Below, piece by piece: positions 1-8,700 of a stretch of 64,000 nucleotides of DNA. The position numbers and the translations under genes were made by a program. Source of the stretch: Burkholderia sp. BCC0506 (lineage in GTDB: Bacteria > Pseudomonadota > Gammaproteobacteria > Burkholderiales > Burkholderiaceae). The stretch spans positions 310,001 through 374,000 of the forward strand of contig NZ_CADFEN010000002.1 of assembly GCF_902833145.1 (NCBI RefSeq), in the 5' to 3' direction. Below the pieces are notes generated by a model. That model saw only the letters and a program-made list of their open reading frames with translations. It was not told the DNA's origin and ran no database searches. Positions within the stretch are counted from its first letter, which is position 1. Each line of letters begins with the position of its first letter.

Positions 1-251
1 CTTGCGCGGACTCAGCTTGAACCAGCATAGGCGGGCCAACCAATAATTTTGTGACAAGGTTCGCTCGCCATAGACCTATCGGTGAAGCCGGCTTGGCAGC
101 TTCATTGCACACCGGCATTACAGTTTGGGCCCTCCTCCACCAGCCGTCCTTCCCCAGTGGGTTCGGAATAGGCGGCGAAACTCGGCTACCTCTGGCGTCT
201 GTTCGAACTCGTCGGTAGTACTCGCGGCCGGATAAGCCGGCTTCGCCAACC

Positions 252-280
252 AAAAGCCTCGTCCGGCGCCGGGCTTTTTT
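252..280. terminator. Hairpin with T-run left of the island cluster
   Basis: An AAAAGCC / GGCTTTT stem encloses a GC-rich core and is followed on the plus strand by six T residues. Because the left arm is A-rich it could also terminate the minus-strand cluster that ends at 292. The sequence from 1 to 250 shows no convincing gene. Confidence 0.55.
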
Positions 281-291
281 GTGCGCGCCTC

Positions 292-1821
292 TCAGAACTC
301 AAGCACGCGCCCGCTTCTGAGATGTGCGCGCACTTCGGCGCCGCTCTCAAAGGCGAGTTGCTTTCCGAACGCTTGCGCGATGCCCTCTAGTCCTTCACGG
401 ATACTCTCGCCACGTAAGGTAGCTTCCGCGATGCTGTCGAAGGCGGTCTTGAGCTGTGTGCGTTTCTCGAGAAAGAACTGGTCGAATACAGCGTTCATTT
501 GAAGGCAATACTCGTTGTGCTGCGCGATGATGCGTGCACAATACTCTTGAGTTCGCTTGCGCTGCTCGTTCGAGAGCTCGAGGTCCCGCACGGACTTCTG
601 CAGCGCTGAATGCATGCTGCCGCTCAGCATCGAAGTGACCATGCCACCTACGAAGCCACCCACGACTGTGCCGATACCGGGGGCAATGAACGTGCCGACG
701 ACGGCTCCGAAGTTTGACCCGGTGAGCGACACTGCGAGCGTTGTCCCCTCGCGGCTAATCTGACTCACGAGTTGCTCAGGCGTGATTTTCCCGGTGATTA
801 CGTCAAGTATGGATTTGCCGAGTACGGTGGACGCCTGGACAATCATCGCAGGCGTGCTCCCCTTGCCAAGATTGCGCAGGACCTGTCCGTTGGCTGCTTG
901 TAGTGCTCCTCCGAGAGTCGCCGTCATCGCCCCGGTGGCATACGCCATTACCGCGGCGCGGCCCGTGTCTGTGAGGATGTCGATAGAAGCATCGCCAACG
1001 GACTTCTCTCCATTGAAAACGTCGTAGCCGTTCCTCAAAAGGCTGATGCCGCCGCCAATGGCTGCGGCCGTTTGACCTGCCTCGACACCGGCTTTGTGTG
1101 CAATGCGCAACGCATCCTTACCGACGCTCAGGGTAGGGGACTTGCGCGCCTCCATGGCGTCTGTCGTTGACACCTCGCCCTTTACGGCTCGTTGGCGAGC
1201 GTCCTTGATGCGATTGATTTCAGCCTGCTTCTCGGCGGCAAGATTCGATTTGCCCTGCTTGGTCAGTGCGTTGACCTGCTCCTCGAGGTTCGCTTGCTGC
1301 TTGTCCCAGTCTCGCATGATGGCTTCGAACTGGTCTGGCGGCAGGACGAGTTTTGCCGTCTTGTATTTGTCGTAGTTCTTCCCGAAGTGGTCCTGATACT
1401 TCTCGATTTTCTTGTGGACCTTCATCTGGGCACCGCCGACGAATTGCCCGTCAGGGCCAAGAACGGCCGCGCCAGTATCGACGTCGACTTCCACGTAGTC
1501 GTAGACCTGGTGATTAACCTGATTCAAGTCATCCGTACGGGCAATTCGCGTCTTGTTGCCGGCAATAATGTTCTCGGCGTTGGCTCGCGCGACCTGCTTC
1601 ACCTCTGCTGAAAAGCCGGCTTGCTGGTGATAGTTGGTATCCGGGTCCGTAATCTTGAAGTTCGAAATCCGGAGCAGGTCCTCGAGAGAAGCGAAATGCT
1701 GGGCGCTCGCCATCGCGAACCGTTGTATCTGGAGCGTAGCGGCGAAGCTAACCTCGCGTTCGAAGTTTACAGCAGCCTCGTCGCGGGTTCTTTTGCTATC
1801 TGTGGGCATTGAGTCCATCAT
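292..1821 (-). CDS. Membrane protein with glycine-zipper segment, third gene of an overlapping cluster
   Basis: 509 residues of unrecognised family. The N-terminal 250 residues are charged and helical, with repeated K/E/Q-rich stretches that suggest coiled coils. The middle (about 260-420) is rich in Gly and Ala, with small-residue segments around AAAIGGGISLL and a clear glycine zipper near GTVVGGFVGGM, so it could insert into a membrane. The C-terminus is again charged and helical. Its ATG overlaps the stop of the upstream gene by 4 bp, so translation is probably coupled. The helical / glycine-zipper / helical layout resembles pore-forming or membrane-remodelling proteins in general, but I do not recognise a family and assign no function. 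Confidence 0.75.
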   Translation of the reverse strand: MMDSMPTDSKRTRDEAAVNFEREVSFAATLQIQRFAMASAQHFASLEDLLRISNFKITDPDTNYHQQAGFSAEVKQVARANAENIIAGNKTRIARTDDLNQVNHQVYDYVEVDVDTGAAVLGPDGQFVGGAQMKVHKKIEKYQDHFGKNYDKYKTAKLVLPPDQFEAIMRDWDKQQANLEEQVNALTKQGKSNLAAEKQAEINRIKDARQRAVKGEVSTTDAMEARKSPTLSVGKDALRIAHKAGVEAGQTAAAIGGGISLLRNGYDVFNGEKSVGDASIDILTDTGRAAVMAYATGAMTATLGGALQAANGQVLRNLGKGSTPAMIVQASTVLGKSILDVITGKITPEQLVSQISREGTTLAVSLTGSNFGAVVGTFIAPGIGTVVGGFVGGMVTSMLSGSMHSALQKSVRDLELSNEQRKRTQEYCARIIAQHNEYCLQMNAVFDQFFLEKRTQLKTAFDSIAEATLRGESIREGLEGIAQAFGKQLAFESGAEVRAHLRSGRVLEF

Positions 1822-2738
1822 GCGGCCATCCTGCGCTGCAGTTCGCCGACTTCCGCATTTTGGCCGTGCAGTTTTTCGATGACGCCGGCCATGAGCGCTC
1901 CTTCGCCGTCGAGCAGTGGCGTATCCAGAACGGCTAGCAGCAACGTGCAGGCGTTGCTTCCGTCCTCGAGCACGGGGTCGAGTGTCGCGGTTTCTGTGGT
2001 GGAAAGTACGTCGCTTAGCCTTTCGATTTCAGTTCGCATCATGGCTACGCCAGACCCGACCTTCTCGAGGTCGCGAAGACGAATTTCCGAAGCCAGTCCG
2101 TTACGTGCGATAAGCTTCCCTGCTTCTCGCGCAGCATCCCGTTGACGCGATGCGTGCTTGACGCCAATCGGCATCGCGAGTGCGAGTCCCGCGAGCATAC
2201 ATAGGGCAACCAATGCGACTGGAATGGTATGGGCCGCAAGCACCCCTGCGGCCAGCAGCCCGTACCCAATCGCACCGCCTACAGCCCCACCGAGAAGGAA
2301 GCCGCCCACAATCTTCAATGCGCCAGACGGCATCGCGGGAAAGCTAGGTTGCGGTTCATCGCGAGTCACCTTCTCGCAGTCGGAGGGCTCGACGTAGGCG
2401 CTGCGCTCACACTTGTCGATAAGCGAGTAGGCCCCAGTGAAATTCTTTACCTTCTGGCGAAAGAGGGTTGCCTTGTGCGCCTCAAATTCAGTCAGTGCGC
2501 TGGCGGCTATCTGCTTGGCCGCCGACAGTTTCTCATTCGCCTGAGTGGACGCAGCAAGGCAATGCCTTCTGATGCGCTTCGTGGCCTTGCGGTCTAGCGC
2601 ACCCGCTCCGAGCAGGTTCAGGAATTTCCCGCCAAAACTACGTGGCGCTACTTCGTCGCCGGGGATGGCGGTAAGTTGCTCGTACGCGTTACGCGCCTTG
2701 AGCATGGCTTGCATCGCTGAAGAGTGATTCTCCATCAT
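1818..2738 (-). CDS. Membrane protein with central hydrophobic hairpin, paralogue of its upstream neighbour
   Basis: 306 residues. The layout is an N-terminal helical region, a central hydrophobic double segment at about residues 140-195 (near GGFLLGGAVGGAIGYGLL and the following stretch), and a helical C-terminus. The N-terminal part contains GALDRKATKRI, which matches GHLDRKKSNNI in the gene just upstream, and the overall plan is the same, so the two are probably diverged paralogues. Both ends overlap neighbouring genes by 4 bp. Function unknown; a paired membrane complex is an inference from the paralogy and coupling. Confidence 0.75.
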   Translation of the reverse strand: MMENHSSAMQAMLKARNAYEQLTAIPGDEVAPRSFGGKFLNLLGAGALDRKATKRIRRHCLAASTQANEKLSAAKQIAASALTEFEAHKATLFRQKVKNFTGAYSLIDKCERSAYVEPSDCEKVTRDEPQPSFPAMPSGALKIVGGFLLGGAVGGAIGYGLLAAGVLAAHTIPVALVALCMLAGLALAMPIGVKHASRQRDAAREAGKLIARNGLASEIRLRDLEKVGSGVAMMRTEIERLSDVLSTTETATLDPVLEDGSNACTLLLAVLDTPLLDGEGALMAGVIEKLHGQNAEVGELQRRMAA

Positions 2739-3697
2739 GCCGTGACCTCCTGCTGACCAGTCAGGCCGTTGGTCTGGCTCCTTTCTATGAAGTGATAGAA
2801 CTCGTTGTTCATCATCCCGGTATTACCCAGGACGGGCAGTTCCAGCGCGTCCTGAAGTTCCAGTGCCTGCTGTGCGCATATTTTCAATGCGTTGCGCATT
2901 TTCTCTGTTTGAAGTCGCAAAACGGCAGCCAGGCCGTCGATGGTGTTCAGCATTAGCTCTGCGCCTTCACGAATTTTCTCTGTTTGAGCGACAACGGTGT
3001 TGATTTGCGCCTCCAGCGCGTCGACTTCATCCCGGAAATCGCGTGCTGCATCGAGCTTTTGCTTGGCCTGGTTCTGGCCGAAATACATCAGACCAAGGGC
3101 GGCGGGGATGGCAACAAATCCTCCCAGAAGGGCGATACCGCCCGTAGTGCCAAGACCGCCCGCGGAAAGCGCTCCGCCGCCGAGCCATGCGAGTGTCGCA
3201 TTCGAGGCGGCCGCTCCCGAGAGGGAGCCGATGGCGGTACCTGTGGATGCCGTGCCGATGAGCCCAGCAAGCCCATAAGCGCCAGCGGCCAGGGTCGCTC
3301 CTCCCAATGTGCCGCCCGCGCCGCCAAGCATCATCTGTCCAATCTGGCTGGTGGCGGCCCTTAGCTCGCCGACCTGGGTAAGCATCTGGGTGATTTTGAG
3401 GTTTTCGCGGCCGAGCGCGCGTTCACGCTGTCGAGCGCGGCCCATCAACTCGAGCAACTGGATGAACTCGGGCACGGTCGTCTGGAGAATCTCCGCCTTC
3501 CTCGCGCCGAGTCGCTCAAGGGAGGCACCAGTATCGCTTCTCGCTTTCTCCAACCGGGCTTCGGCCTCTGCTTTCTGTTCCTCGGCCCAGCGGACGATGT
3601 TGTTGCTCTTTTTCCGGTCCAGGTGCCCGCCAGAAACAAAATTGGTGACCTTCTCGGTGTAGTCTTGGACCTTCCATTTAAAATCAAGCCAACCCAT
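2735..3697 (-). CDS. Coiled-coil protein with long Gly/Ala-rich membrane segment
   Basis: 320 residues. It starts at an ATG with a good AAGGAG ribosome-binding site and is the first of three overlapping genes. Residues about 30-120 are charged and helical (many E/K/R/Q), residues about 120-210 are a long Gly/Ala/Leu stretch that can form two or more membrane helices, and the C-terminal third is again coiled-coil-like. It shares the LDRK motif and layout with the next gene. The upstream 330 bases contain an AT-rich stretch near 3780-3840 that could hold the promoter. Family not recognised. Confidence 0.78.
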   Translation of the reverse strand: MGWLDFKWKVQDYTEKVTNFVSGGHLDRKKSNNIVRWAEEQKAEAEARLEKARSDTGASLERLGARKAEILQTTVPEFIQLLELMGRARQRERALGRENLKITQMLTQVGELRAATSQIGQMMLGGAGGTLGGATLAAGAYGLAGLIGTASTGTAIGSLSGAAASNATLAWLGGGALSAGGLGTTGGIALLGGFVAIPAALGLMYFGQNQAKQKLDAARDFRDEVDALEAQINTVVAQTEKIREGAELMLNTIDGLAAVLRLQTEKMRNALKICAQQALELQDALELPVLGNTGMMNNEFYHFIERSQTNGLTGQQEVTA

Positions 3698-4031
3698 TTT
3701 CGCTCCTTGTTCTTCTTCCTGCTCAGGTTCGTGCGGCCTCTGTGGCGCGTGACACCGACCGCGCTTAGACCATTTGCGCTCACTTGATTACGGCTGAAAT
3801 CTTTAAGGCTTTAGGGAATTTTTTCAAAAATTTAGCGGTAGTTGAGCGTCGCGAGTTAGCTTCAAGAAAATGGCATACGGATGGGGGCTAGTCGTCATCG
3901 ACGCCCGTCTTGCCCTTTTCCGGGAGCCTGACGAACGGAACGTAAGTCCGACATCTTGAATCTTCGGGTTACACCCGAGTTGAAGGAGTTGATTCGATTG
4001 GCCGCCGAGAGAGAGCACAGGGCGATTCCCG
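3698..4031. other. Intergenic region, probable promoter for the three-gene cluster
   Basis: No convincing gene in these 334 bases. The part around 3780-3850 is much more AT-rich than its surroundings and lies upstream of the minus-strand gene that starts at 3697, so a promoter is likely here. I could not pick a clear -35/-10 pair. Confidence 0.4.
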
Positions 4032-5942
4032 CTAATGCTGCTCCATGTACATCATGAGGTCCTGCATCGAAGTTGCCGGGCTCAGGTGTTCGTGGCGCTC
4101 GTAGCGCGCTATCGCCGCAACCGTGCGAGGTCCAATGTTTCCATCCGCTTGCCCACGTAGGTATCCACGGGTAATCAATTGTCGTTGGACCGCGCGACGG
4201 ACATCGGTTTCGCTTAACGTTGCAGTCGCCACTCCAGCCGGGGCCGATGTCGCGAACTTTGCGAGAAGAACGTGCGCTCGTGAATCCGTAGTGGTATGCG
4301 TCATCGCATATGAAATCGCTGGAGCCGCTGCTTCGTGCACCGTTGGCACCCAGTGCATAGCGCCGGCAGCGCCGTACAGCGCGCCACCAAAGGCCGCAAT
4401 AGCCGAGAACAGGCACGCTCCTTTCAATGGCGCCCAGTTGCGCCCGCGCTGGCGGTACTCCATTGGCACCTTGCGCCGCAGAAGAGAGCTTGTCGCGGCG
4501 CTGAGCATCCAGCCCAACGGCGACACCAGTATCATGGTCAGCACTGAAATGCTGACAGCGAATGTCAGAGGTAGCAGAGCGCTCCACGGATTCGCTATCG
4601 AAAAGTTTGTGAAGTTGTTGGCCGTAACGACGAAACCAGCGACCGCCGGGAACGCAGCAACAAGAGCCCAAGCCGCCGGCGAATTTGGCGGCGAAATCTT
4701 GTCAAGTACGTGGAGGAACGCTCCACCAATCGACTCCGCTGCCTCCTTCGTGATGAAACCCTCTGCCGCGCGAGTGACCGCATGCTCGGGATTCGCTCGG
4801 GCCTGCTTGTCGAGCTTCGCCAGTGCGCGCATCGAGCGGTCCAGGACCGGCAATTCACATAGTGACGAGAAGAGCTTCTTGGCTTGCCGCCGGACCTTCG
4901 AGCGTCCCCGCTTACTATTGCTCAATGACGCAATCCGCTCTAACTCGGCACGCAGCAGCTGGTCAAACACCGGAGGCGTCACGATAGGGACGAGGTTGCT
5001 GCCGACAGCGGCTACTTTGTACGGCTTCTGCACAACGGTGAGGCTGAGTTCGACAACGTCGGCGGTGCCTTCATAGCACGCGACGCAGTTGTCATTGTCG
5101 TTGTACTCCGTACCGGTCAGTTCGAGCGGGACCAATCTCCGGGCACCGGTTGGTCCTCCTCGTTCAAGGGCTCGCACAAGCGCATCGGCGGCCAGTCCGC
5201 GGTGGGGCGGCACGTGCCATGACGGACGTGCCAACGCTTGAACACGAGCAACGTCGGTGAAGAATCCATGTCCCGCGCATGCACCGCATGTCTGCTTACC
5301 TGAGCCGCCGCAACGCGCGCAAACAACACGTCCACTGCCAATACAGAAGCCGCAGGTCTCGCGAACTGTTTGCGTGTAAGTCTCATTACGGTTGCCGTTC
5401 CATCGGGTATGCGTGACCGTTCTATTCTTCGAGCCGATACCGCCGCAGCTGGAACAGCTGTTCCGTCCTCTGCCCGAGCAGCCTCCACACGGCACTCTGC
5501 CGCTACCGCTGCAACTCCCGCATTGTCGAAACACGGAGTAAGAGCCGAAATCGTGAACAGGATGGACTGCTGCCGATAACTCGAGTCCGTTCGCGCCGGC
5601 GACATCGATGCGCTGCATGAACGGAACGCGAATGTCGCGGTTGCGTACGGCCTTCTCGCACAACATCCGCAGGTGATTCTGGAAGTCGGCGGAGTTATAA
5701 CCGAAGTGTGCGCCGGATATTGCGGCATTACCTTTCGACGTAGTCGTCGTGACGTCGTGCTCGAATCGCCAAACAACGAACGCAGTCGCGAGATAGCGCG
5801 CAGTCGACTCGTCCGTGGGTACTACGTCTTCTTCTCGAGCATGATTGCCGACAAAGAGATGCCGGAGATTTTTCAGTAGGCCGCGCCCTTGATGACTCAG
5901 TTCCACGTCGTTTGTTCCTGGTCCGCTATTGCTGCTACCCAA
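4032..5942 (-). CDS. DnaJ-type zinc-finger membrane protein with C-terminal peptidoglycan-binding-like domain
   Basis: 636 residues. Between about residues 135 and 225 there are six CxxCxGxG-type motifs (CGSCSGSG, CGGCSGRG, CSSCGGIG, CGFCIGSG, CARCGGSG, CGACAGHG), as in the DnaJ cysteine-rich domain, but there is no J domain. Three hydrophobic segments follow at about 430-450, 460-485 and 505-530. The last 55 residues (AVQRQLITRGYLRGQADGNIG and on) look like a peptidoglycan-binding repeat of the PG_binding_1 type. The start is a TTG that overlaps the end of the VgrG remnant by 8 bp. With the three downstream membrane genes it may form one system. Role unknown; zinc binding and membrane location are predictions. 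Confidence 0.75.
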   Translation of the reverse strand: MGSSNSGPGTNDVELSHQGRGLLKNLRHLFVGNHAREEDVVPTDESTARYLATAFVVWRFEHDVTTTTSKGNAAISGAHFGYNSADFQNHLRMLCEKAVRNRDIRVPFMQRIDVAGANGLELSAAVHPVHDFGSYSVFRQCGSCSGSGRVPCGGCSGRGRNSCSSCGGIGSKNRTVTHTRWNGNRNETYTQTVRETCGFCIGSGRVVCARCGGSGKQTCGACAGHGFFTDVARVQALARPSWHVPPHRGLAADALVRALERGGPTGARRLVPLELTGTEYNDNDNCVACYEGTADVVELSLTVVQKPYKVAAVGSNLVPIVTPPVFDQLLRAELERIASLSNSKRGRSKVRRQAKKLFSSLCELPVLDRSMRALAKLDKQARANPEHAVTRAAEGFITKEAAESIGGAFLHVLDKISPPNSPAAWALVAAFPAVAGFVVTANNFTNFSIANPWSALLPLTFAVSISVLTMILVSPLGWMLSAATSSLLRRKVPMEYRQRGRNWAPLKGACLFSAIAAFGGALYGAAGAMHWVPTVHEAAAPAISYAMTHTTTDSRAHVLLAKFATSAPAGVATATLSETDVRRAVQRQLITRGYLRGQADGNIGPRTVAAIARYERHEHLSPATSMQDLMMYMEQH

Positions 5943-6243
5943 CTCGGCAGCATTCCATTCTGGCGTATCGGCAAATCCGACAGCAACTTGAGCGGCTGAC
6001 GTACGTCTTGTCGGCCCGCTGAATCCACAGCGTGACCGGCTGCGCGATGAGCGATTTCAGTTCGAGCGAATCCCGCAGCGAAACCACGTCGATTGCATAC
6101 TCGAAATTGCGCCCCAGGCCCGCCGTGCCCACCACGATTTGCGGTAGCAGCACATCCGGCCCGGCAGGGGTATCCAGTTTCACAATCCGTTCGGACTGGC
6201 GTAACCCCGAATTGAATAACGCGAGAAGGTCTTGGGCTCCCAT
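5935..6243 (-). pseudogene. N-terminal remnant of a type VI secretion VgrG spike gene
   Basis: The reading frame starts at an ATG with an AAGGA site and begins MGAQDLLALF, followed by KLDTPAGPDVLLPQ and a segment with SLELKSLIAQPVTLWIQ. This is the start of a Burkholderia-type VgrG. Similarity stops after about 82 of the roughly 700+ residues expected. The frame then runs through about 20 unrelated residues and stops, overlapping the next gene's TTG by 8 bp. The gp27/gp5-like body and the needle are absent, so it cannot work as a spike. It probably marks a recombination seam near 6000. Confidence 0.75.
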
Positions 6244-6289
6244 TTTGATTTTCCTTGTCCCGGCTTCCCTCAAAGCCGAGCAAAATCAT

Positions 6290-6748
6290 ACGGGGGAAAC
6301 CCTATGTAGACAATAAAAAATGATAGGCAAGGAACCGCCGTCACAGACCGGATTTCGCTACGATGAGCAGATAATCGGCGACTCGGAGGAAATTTAGGCC
6401 CGCCGCCCCAAAAGCCGGCCGGGCGGGCTTTGGGGTGAGTACAGCAAGAATTTTTCTTTCTTGGCAGCCGATTTTCACGGGACATGAATATGCCGCTCGC
6501 GACCAAGCGATTGTCCCCATCACCGGGATGTGCACACGCCTGACCGAACTGGTGGAGGATGTCACCGCTGACATCGAGAAGGTGTTGCCGAAGTACGGCT
6601 CGCTGGAGGTCGGCTCACCGATGCCCGGAAGGGCGACTACTCCCATGCGTTCGAAGTCGAGTATGGCCGCAGTCCATTATGGCAGCGGAATCCTTCCGAT
6701 AAATCGCCCGCTTTGACGAGGCAATACCGCTACGGTCCCGATACGTCT
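6290..6748. other. Stretch without a supported gene, containing a terminator-like hairpin
   Basis: Several short open frames exist on both strands, but none has a recognisable product or a good ribosome-binding site. A hairpin with arms CCCCAAAAGCC and GGGCTTTGGGG lies at about 6400-6435. The rest may be decayed accessory sequence. Confidence 0.4.
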
Positions 6749-6949
6749 TCAGCGTTCGGGAATGGCCCAGACACCCGGCAATGCAGCGGCCGAAACTTCG
6801 AGGTCGATGTCGAGCGGATAGTGCCTGAGCAGGTGCATCGCCATCGTTTGAACGAGACCTCGGACGGTTACCTCGTCGGCAGAAGCGAGCATCAGCAAGA
6901 ACTCTCGCGTGTCGACAACGGCTTTCGTGCGCTCACGTGGTGTCGTCAT
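6749..6949 (-). CDS. BPSL0761-like small protein
   Basis: 66 residues from the ATG at 6949, beginning MTTPRERTKAVVDTREFL and with LLRHYP further on. The start, TREFL and the LRHYP motif are what I recall for the BPSL0761 family, small proteins of unknown function common in Burkholderia, Xanthomonas and Pseudomonas accessory DNA. It overlaps the end of the upstream gene by 17 bp, so the two are likely co-transcribed. The family assignment is from memory of the motif only. Confidence 0.6.
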   Translation of the reverse strand: MTTPRERTKAVVDTREFLLMLASADEVTVRGLVQTMAMHLLRHYPLDIDLEVSAAALPGVWAIPER

Positions 6950-7268
6950 CGTCAGCACCGTCAAGCAGACGTTTGGTGACGTCGGTGTATGACGTAACCT
7001 CGTTCAGTTCGCACCATCTCTTCCAGACGTACTCAGCATTCAAAGACGAACCGTTCTTGCCGACCAACTCATAGATGCGTCCGCTCCGGGTTGTACCCTG
7101 CATTGTTACTGGGTCGAACCGCACTATCGCGGAACTGACACGCCCGGACGAATCCAACATGTCCACGCCGACAAAATGCCGGCTCCCCTCCAGCGTCTCG
7201 AATATGGCCCATCGAGACAGCGGAATCCTCGGCAGTTCGGTGGAGGAGCGTAGTTTCCAGACGGGCAT
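6933..7268 (-). CDS. Hypothetical protein paired with the BPSL0761-like gene
   Basis: 111 residues from the ATG at 7268, chosen because AGGAGG lies just upstream; a longer frame to 7418 has no such site. The protein is soluble and mixed alpha/beta in character, with a basic N-terminus (MPVWKLRSS) and an acidic tail ending DGADDDDTT. No family recognised. Its 3' end overlaps the following small gene, which suggests a two-gene transcription unit. Confidence 0.6.
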   Translation of the reverse strand: MPVWKLRSSTELPRIPLSRWAIFETLEGSRHFVGVDMLDSSGRVSSAIVRFDPVTMQGTTRSGRIYELVGKNGSSLNAEYVWKRWCELNEVTSYTDVTKRLLDGADDDDTT

Positions 7269-7648
7269 TGCGGCCTCCTGCCTAGAGAAGAGATTCATAC
7301 CGTTCCGGACATGCCATGTCGAATTACGAACAACGTGCATGAAGCCGAGCGCGCTCCCACGAGCGCGCATATATCCCCGGTTGGAACGACGTAGCATCCC
7401 TGCGTGGCTGCAATCCACGCGCGATGTCGCTCGTACTAGTCAGGCGGTATGAAGCAAAAAACCCGTACGCGCAGAGGCAGGTCTCGGTGCTAAACGCTAG
7501 ATGCCGCGGCCGTCACGTGACGTGCCAAGATTGCGTGGTTCTCGGGAGCCAGCGAGTCGTGCGGATACCAAGATTGCGCTCAACGAATCGGAACAAATGT
7601 ATCGATGCATTCAGTCTAGTGCACCGATTGAAGAACGCAAGGACTCAG
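7269..7648. other. Intergenic stretch with nothing recognised
   Basis: No gene with a plausible product or ribosome-binding site on either strand. It separates two minus-strand accessory genes and may hold the promoter for the 7268 gene. Confidence 0.35.
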
Positions 7649-8185
7649 CTACTCGCGCTTTTGCGGGCGGCCGCCCATATCAACTGCGGCAGCGAGGTCT
7701 GCGAAGTCGATGTAGCTGTGTAGGCTGCAACTTCCCAGCACGACCGCGCACTGGAGAAAGAGCGAGAGTGGAATCGTCCCTGTCGAGAACTGGGACGCGA
7801 GCAGCTGCTTTGTCGTGGCAACTCCGATATCCCCGAGAAGGGCGACGAGCCGGTCCGGCGTAACCCATGGCCGTTGCCCCAATTCCGCCATAATCACTGC
7901 CTGTGCTCGCTCCTCCCACGTCCCGCGGAGCGCCAACGGTCCGAGCCAAAGGCGTGGAGCAAGGGCTTCCGTTACATGAATGATTTGTAGCAGAAGAGTG
8001 AGCTTTGCCGTACCGCGAGCGAGGCGCGAGATAAGTGCACGTTCTGTTTCGCGGACCCCTATGGCGGTTAGCTCTTCGGCCAATCCGGCATAGGTCAGTC
8101 CTTTTCGCTCAAGCGCGACCCGGATGACGCGGGAGGCTAGTCCTCCCCACACCGCATCTTCCTCGCTTACAAGAGTCCTTGTCAT
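7649..8185 (-). CDS. Tandem DUF6471-like protein
   Basis: 178 residues from the ATG at 8185; an upstream GTG at 8269 would add 28 residues and neither start has a good ribosome-binding site. Two copies of the same roughly 60-residue unit are visible. The first reads RVIRVALERKGLTYAGLAEEL and continues to an SRLARGTAKL-like segment and LLLQIIH. The second starts near RAQAVIMAELGQRPWVTPD and contains LLGDIGV, a STGTIPLSLFLQC segment and a similar end. This helix-turn-helix-like unit is what I recall as DUF6471, normally present once. A DNA-binding or regulatory role is plausible but unproven. A palindrome and direct repeats lie just upstream. Confidence 0.65.
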   Translation of the reverse strand: MTRTLVSEEDAVWGGLASRVIRVALERKGLTYAGLAEELTAIGVRETERALISRLARGTAKLTLLLQIIHVTEALAPRLWLGPLALRGTWEERAQAVIMAELGQRPWVTPDRLVALLGDIGVATTKQLLASQFSTGTIPLSLFLQCAVVLGSCSLHSYIDFADLAAAVDMGGRPQKRE

Positions 8186-8224
8186 CTTTGTAGAATCGAC
8201 TATCTTTGTAGATACAAATGTATC
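8184..8224 (-). promoter_or_regulatory. Palindrome and 18-bp-spaced direct repeats before the DUF6471-like gene
   Basis: On the plus strand ATCTTTGTAGA occurs at 8184-8194 and again at 8202-8212, exactly 18 bp apart, and GATACAAATGTATC (6+2+6 perfect palindrome) is at 8211-8224. They sit on the proposed start codon and immediately upstream of it, as expected for an autoregulatory operator. Confidence 0.45.
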
Positions 8225-8269
8225 GGCATTGAACTCCGTCCACTCTTGGAACAGTGTTTCCGATAACAC

Positions 8270-8700
8270 GGCGCGCCAGGAAGGCGCGCGCTGCGCGCAC
8301 CCGTCGACTTAGATTATCTAGATGGGAAGCGACAGCGTCTACAGTCCGCGCACGAGCTGCGATAGCTCAAATGCCGCGCTGCCCGCGAAATTCTCGCGTC
8401 GTTGGGCTCGGATGAATGCGGCATCGACACTTTGCCGGCAAGAAAAAGAAGGGAGATGCGGGCCGCCAGGGAATCCGGTACGGCGCGGAGGACCAATGTC
8501 GCTGAGCGCGACAGACTTGCGGAAGATAGAGTGCTTCGGCTACTATCGCACCCTGTCATAATCTCGAGCTATCGGAAATCTGCCCCGGATAGTTAATAGT
8601 ATATCGAGAAATGCAGAGTCCTGCAACTCAAACCAATGTCAGGCAATTTTGAGCGCATTGACGCCTTAATAGGAACCCGGTAGCGGAATACAGACCCCAA
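8270..8700. other. Intergenic stretch with nothing recognised
   Basis: Short open frames on both strands show no recognisable protein. It could contain decayed sequence. The part 8560-8700 is comparatively AT-rich. Confidence 0.35.

Noticed and set aside
46-56. AATTTTGTGAC shared with 20754-20764 as a possible transposon-end repeat
   Set aside because: An 11-base match between two places in 64 kb is expected by chance, and no terminal TGT/ACA or duplication goes with it.
6341-6716. Overlapping frames of about 95-100 codons on opposite strands
   Set aside because: No recognisable product on either strand and no decisive start signal; reported only as a stretch without a supported gene.
8314-8596. 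Short open frames on both strands (60-81 codons)
   Set aside because: No ribosome-binding site, motif or family; mutually overlapping on opposite strands.
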